A DNA stretch of 8,479 nucleotides, taken from NCBI GenBank assembly GCA_002255105.1, contig NJEK01000021.1, forward strand, positions 1-8,479. Direction: 5' to 3'. This document shows, one piece after another, positions 6,371-8,479 of this stretch. Position numbers and translations under genes: made by a program. Below the pieces are notes generated by a model. The model saw only the letters and a list, made by a program, of their open reading frames with translations, searched no databases and had not been told where the DNA came from. Position 1 is the first letter of the stretch; each line of letters begins with the position of its first letter. Source of the DNA: Candidatus Wolframiiraptor sp. EX4484-121. GTDB lineage: Archaea > Thermoproteota > Nitrososphaeria_A > Caldarchaeales > Wolframiiraptoraceae.

Positions 6371-6382
6371 TTTAATCTTAAC
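6371..6382 (-). promoter_or_regulatory. Candidate TATA box of ribL
   Basis: The minus strand reads GTTAAGATTAAA, centred about 38 bases before ATG 6339 and only about 20 before ATG 6357. If real, transcription would start near 6350, which excludes the longer start. Confidence 0.35.
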
Positions 6383-6415
6383 GCCGTTTTCGGATTCTGG
6401 ACGAATCATACACAA

Positions 6416-6428
6416 GACATAAATATGC
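6416..6428 (+). promoter_or_regulatory. TATA box of the membrane protein gene
   Basis: GACATAAATATGC is centred about 31 bases before ATG 6454, consistent with a leaderless or very short-leader mRNA. It favours ATG 6454 over TTG 6445. Confidence 0.5.
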
Positions 6429-6453
6429 TTCGACGGGGCTGGAGTTGAAGGAT

Positions 6454-7059
6454 ATGCCGGTTAGACCTGCGCTCTTCTTCGGATACGATATAATCATGAA
6501 CTTCATAAGCGCGTTCGTCGCCTTCATAGTCGGCTACCAAGCATATAGGGCCCACACAATCACTAGGAAGAAGTCTTTCCTGGCGCTCGAGCTGGGCTTC
6601 ATCTTCACGGGAATAGGGTTGTTGGCGGACTCGATCCTCAGCTACGCGGCCATAGCTTCGAGGATGCCGCATTTTCTCGGGGTCGGCTACCTAGCCTACT
6701 TCATCTCGACCGCGATAGGCTACTCGCTGATCCTCGGATCGTATGTCATTGATAGGGTTATGACGGAGGAGGCCATCCCAGCCGCGGCCCCGATAGTGAG
6801 GTATGGCGCCCTCCCCGAGTCCATCCTGCTGGTCTTGATAGGGGTGGTGATGATCCAGTCGATGATAAACCTACTGGTGGATAGGTCCCCCAACAGGCTC
6901 CTGATCTCTATCGCGTTCACCTCGATATTCTTGAGCCACCTATGCTTCATGATACAGGCCTTGGCCTTCGTAAGTCTCTTGGTGATAGGGCAGATCCTTA
7001 GATTCATCGGGTTCATAATGTTCGCGGTATCCGTGATCAGAGTGGTGAGGGCGGGTTGA
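6454..7059 (+). CDS. Six-TM membrane protein of unknown function
   Basis: A very hydrophobic protein of 201 residues with no catalytic motif and no cleavable signal peptide. Probable membrane helices lie at about 8-31, 41-66, 72-98, 121-142, 148-171 and 173-196. The two halves look alike: a helix, a short basic or polar turn (YRAHTITRKKS in the first, LLVDRSPNR in the second), then two more helices. This suggests an internal 3+3 duplication. The gene is translationally coupled to a small winged-helix gene, a pairing that suggests a membrane sensor and cytoplasmic regulator. It resembles small archaeal membrane proteins often found beside HTH genes, but I cannot name the family with certainty. 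TTG 6445 is a possible alternative start; ATG 6454 is preferred because of its TATA spacing. Confidence 0.8.
   Translation: MPVRPALFFGYDIIMNFISAFVAFIVGYQAYRAHTITRKKSFLALELGFIFTGIGLLADSILSYAAIASRMPHFLGVGYLAYFISTAIGYSLILGSYVIDRVMTEEAIPAAAPIVRYGALPESILLVLIGVVMIQSMINLLVDRSPNRLLISIAFTSIFLSHLCFMIQALAFVSLLVIGQILRFIGFIMFAVSVIRVVRAG
7044..7050 (+). promoter_or_regulatory. Ribosome binding site for the winged-helix gene
   Basis: GGTGAGG lies within the last codons of the membrane protein gene, 5 bases before TTG 7056. It supports this unusual start codon and translation coupled to the upstream gene. Confidence 0.6.
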
Positions 7060-7316
7060 AGCCCTACAGGTCAAGGCTTAAGATAGTCTTGGATATCTTA
7101 ACCGCGATAAGCGAGGAGGGTGGAAAGGTCTCAAAGCTACTCCTCTACGCAAACCTCTCCTACGATAGATTGATGAAGTACCTCAAGGAGCTCTCGGAGA
7201 AGGGATTGGTCGAGGAGGAGATGGGCGAGTATAGGCTGACCGAGAGGGGATATAGGTTTCTGGAGGAGTTGAGGAGGGCTGAGAAGCTCGCCGAAGCGTT
7301 TGGATTCAGGTTCTAG
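7056..7316 (+). CDS. Small winged-helix DNA-binding protein
   Basis: An 86-residue stand-alone winged helix-turn-helix protein of the archaeal HTH_45-like type. Helix 1 (RLKIVLDILTAI), helices 2 and 3 (KVSKLLLYANLSYDRLMKYL), the line LSEKGLVEEEMGEYRLTERG with the wing, and a closing helix (FLEELRRAEKLAEAF) fill the whole protein. No ligand or receiver domain is present. The TTG start overlaps the TGA of the membrane protein gene (TTGA) and has GGTGAGG upstream, so the two are surely one transcript and probably function together. The likely role is a transcription regulator whose activity or location depends on the membrane partner; autoregulation is possible. The 3' end overlaps the convergent diphthine synthase gene by 11 bases. 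Confidence 0.9.
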   Translation: MKPYRSRLKIVLDILTAISEEGGKVSKLLLYANLSYDRLMKYLKELSEKGLVEEEMGEYRLTERGYRFLEELRRAEKLAEAFGFRF

Positions 7317-8343
7317 GCCACTCGAAATCGACGTATCCGATATTCCTTAGGGAGTCTAGAAGGCCCTCAGCATATGAGATGGCCGCAACCGCGTTGAACA
7401 CCTCACCATTCTCCAAGAATTTCTTCGAGTCTTCGAGATAGCTCTTCACGATCTCGATAATCTCCATAACCCTCTCCGAGTCGACCCTTATCCGGATCTC
7501 GTCCAAAACCCTCTCCACCTTCATGATATATGATCGAGCCCTTTCCCTCTCATATCTCGGAGGCTTGTAAGATTCTACGAGCTCTTCGTCGGCTCCCAAG
7601 ATCTCCTTTAATGCCTCTACCTCGGCGAAATGGAGCTCTCCCGGAACTATTATGAGGTGTGGTGGAGGTGGATAATGAAGCTTCAAGGCTTCAATGATCC
7701 TCCCAGCCCATCTGAGCTCCTCGCTCGACCCGATCCTCGCCAAGCAGATCACCATGCTATCTCGATCGAAGATTCCATATCCGAGCTTGTCTTCAACCCT
7801 CATGAGCATCTTTAGGGCGTCAGGTATCTTGAGACCCCCATCGGCGGTGTCCAAGAGTATTAGGGAGTGTAAGCCCTTCTCCAAATTCTCCGCAACAACC
7901 CTATAACATGTCTCGACGCCGACGCCATCTCTAGGAATGGTCGTTATCCTCCCAAACTTATACGCTTGGAGGCCCGAGGCGGAGGCCGAGGCGGAGATTA
8001 TCGAGACCCCGTAAATTAGGTAAACCGGAATCTTCCTCCTCCTCGCCTCCAATATTATCGAGATGTGGGTGGTCGCTATCAACGGATCTCCCGGAACGAG
8101 TATTCCGATCTCCTTCTCCTCCGCCTTCCTGATGAGCTCATCAACCCTCTCCTCAAGCATGCTTCTATCCGCTTTGACGAGCCTCTCGCCGAACTTCTCC
8201 CTAAGATACTTCATCAGGTCTGGGTGGATCCAGCTCGTATAGGTGTCTAAGAGAAGCTCATCCATCCTCTCGGCGGTCTCCAAAGCTCCTAAGGTCAGGT
8301 ATTCAATGGTTCCGAGGCCCAGGCCGATTAGATGGATCGGCAT
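7306..8343 (-). CDS. dphB: Diphthine synthase fused to a C-terminal DUF357-like domain
   Basis: The N-terminal ~255 residues are an archaeal diphthine synthase, the SAM-dependent methyltransferase that trimethylates the modified histidine of elongation factor 2 during diphthamide synthesis. Hallmarks are IGLGLG (6-11), the DTYTSW segment (33-38), VPGDPLIATTH (83-93), SGLQAYKFG (123-131), and PHLIIVPGELHFAEVEAL (228-245). Stand-alone enzymes are about 250-270 residues. This one has 345, and the extra C-terminal ~75 residues are helical. The segment SYLEDSKKFLENGEV, with SYAEGLLDSLRNIGY following, fits the small archaeal DUF357 domain. The region 258-275 is a charged linker. ATG 8343 has no Shine-Dalgarno sequence but has a TATA-like box 27 bases upstream. 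It follows another minus-strand gene by 28 bases. Confidence 0.93.
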   Translation of the reverse strand: MPIHLIGLGLGTIEYLTLGALETAERMDELLLDTYTSWIHPDLMKYLREKFGERLVKADRSMLEERVDELIRKAEEKEIGILVPGDPLIATTHISIILEARRRKIPVYLIYGVSIISASASASGLQAYKFGRITTIPRDGVGVETCYRVVAENLEKGLHSLILLDTADGGLKIPDALKMLMRVEDKLGYGIFDRDSMVICLARIGSSEELRWAGRIIEALKLHYPPPPHLIIVPGELHFAEVEALKEILGADEELVESYKPPRYERERARSYIMKVERVLDEIRIRVDSERVMEIIEIVKSYLEDSKKFLENGEVFNAVAAISYAEGLLDSLRNIGYVDFEWPRT

Positions 8344-8361
8344 CGAGGGAGATTATGGATC

Positions 8362-8377
8362 TATGAGTATTTTAGGC
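8362..8377 (-). promoter_or_regulatory. Candidate TATA box of the diphthine synthase gene
   Basis: The minus strand reads GCCTAAAATACTCATA, centred about 27 bases before ATG 8343 and overlapping the stop codon of the upstream gene. It would allow a leaderless mRNA separate from the upstream transcript. Confidence 0.4.
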
Positions 8378-8479
8378 TGAAGATTCTCCGGCCACCACAT
8401 CGTTTAGGATCGAGTGGGCCATCAATCGGGCGACTCGGAGGGGTTCTGGAATCCTTCCGAAGAGGGTGAACCTGTTTAT
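8372..8479 (-). CDS. C-terminal fragment of a probable DUF99 (endonuclease V-like) protein
   Basis: The last 35 codons of a minus-strand gene run in from beyond the window edge and end at a TAA. The tail contains GRIPEPLRVARLMAHSIL and ends VVAGESSA. The PEPLRxA-x-LxA pattern followed by GES resembles, as I recall it, the C-terminus of the archaeal DUF99/UPF0215 family, which is related in fold to endonuclease V. The match rests on a short segment, so the family call is tentative; that the frame is coding is more secure. It lies 28 bases upstream of the diphthine synthase gene on the same strand. Confidence 0.5.
   Translation of the reverse strand: MNRFTLFGRIPEPLRVARLMAHSILNDVVAGESSA

Noticed and set aside
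6104..6448. Plus-strand open frame of 114 codons opposite ribL
   Set aside because: It is antisense to ribL and runs through the promoter region of the membrane protein gene, with low-complexity Ser-rich translation.
6847..6904. C/D box-like pattern: GTGATGA, an internal GATGAT and a downstream CTGA
   Set aside because: It lies wholly inside the membrane protein coding frame, has no flanking terminal stem that I can see, and such short motifs arise by chance.
1..8479. tRNA, rRNA, CRISPR repeats, insertion sequences or attachment sites
   Set aside because: No cloverleaf, direct repeat array, transposase or terminal inverted repeat was seen; coding sequence fills nearly the whole window.

Overview
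This window looks like chromosomal DNA from an archaeon, probably a thermophile of the TACK group (crenarchaeal, korarchaeal or bathyarchaeal side). The signs are a 20S proteasome beta subunit, a PAC2-type proteasome chaperone, CTP-dependent riboflavin kinase (RibK), archaeal FAD synthetase (RibL), archaeal diphthine synthase, A/T-rich TATA-like boxes about 27-31 bases before many start codons, and heavy use of AGG/AGA for Arg and ATA for Ile. The lineage is an inference; no rRNA or tRNA is present. There is no sign of mobile DNA, CRISPR, plasmid or prophage: this is a compact housekeeping region.

Layout from left to right: a HAD-IIA sugar/nucleotide phosphatase (+) runs tail-to-tail into an Lrp/AsnC regulator (-). 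A SAM methyltransferase (-) is divergent from a histone-deacetylase-family enzyme (+). That enzyme runs tail-to-tail into a small heat shock protein (-), which lies just downstream of a PAC2 family protein (-). The PAC2 gene is divergent from a proteasome beta subunit (+), which is followed by RibK (+). RibK runs tail-to-tail into RibL (-). A six-TM membrane protein (+) is translationally coupled to a small winged-helix protein (+), which runs tail-to-tail into a diphthine synthase fused to a DUF357-like domain (-). The last gene (-) is the C-terminal tail of a probable DUF99 protein cut by the window edge.

Two functional groupings stand out. The first is protein quality control: small Hsp20, a PAC2 protein whose last three residues are V-Y-L (an HbYX-type proteasome docking tail), and a proteasome beta subunit. 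In that beta subunit, a gapless match to known beta subunits puts alanine where the catalytic Thr1 should be, while Glu17 and Lys33 remain. The second is flavin cofactor synthesis: RibK (riboflavin to FMN) and RibL (FMN to FAD) face each other with overlapping 3' ends.

Architecture: all four convergent gene pairs overlap at their 3' ends (29, 14, 20 and 11 bases). Most first genes appear to make leaderless or nearly leaderless mRNAs, while genes inside operons (and the HDAC gene) have GGTG- or GGAGG-type ribosome binding sites. This logic suggests shorter starts than the longest open frames for the methyltransferase, PAC2, RibL and membrane protein genes.
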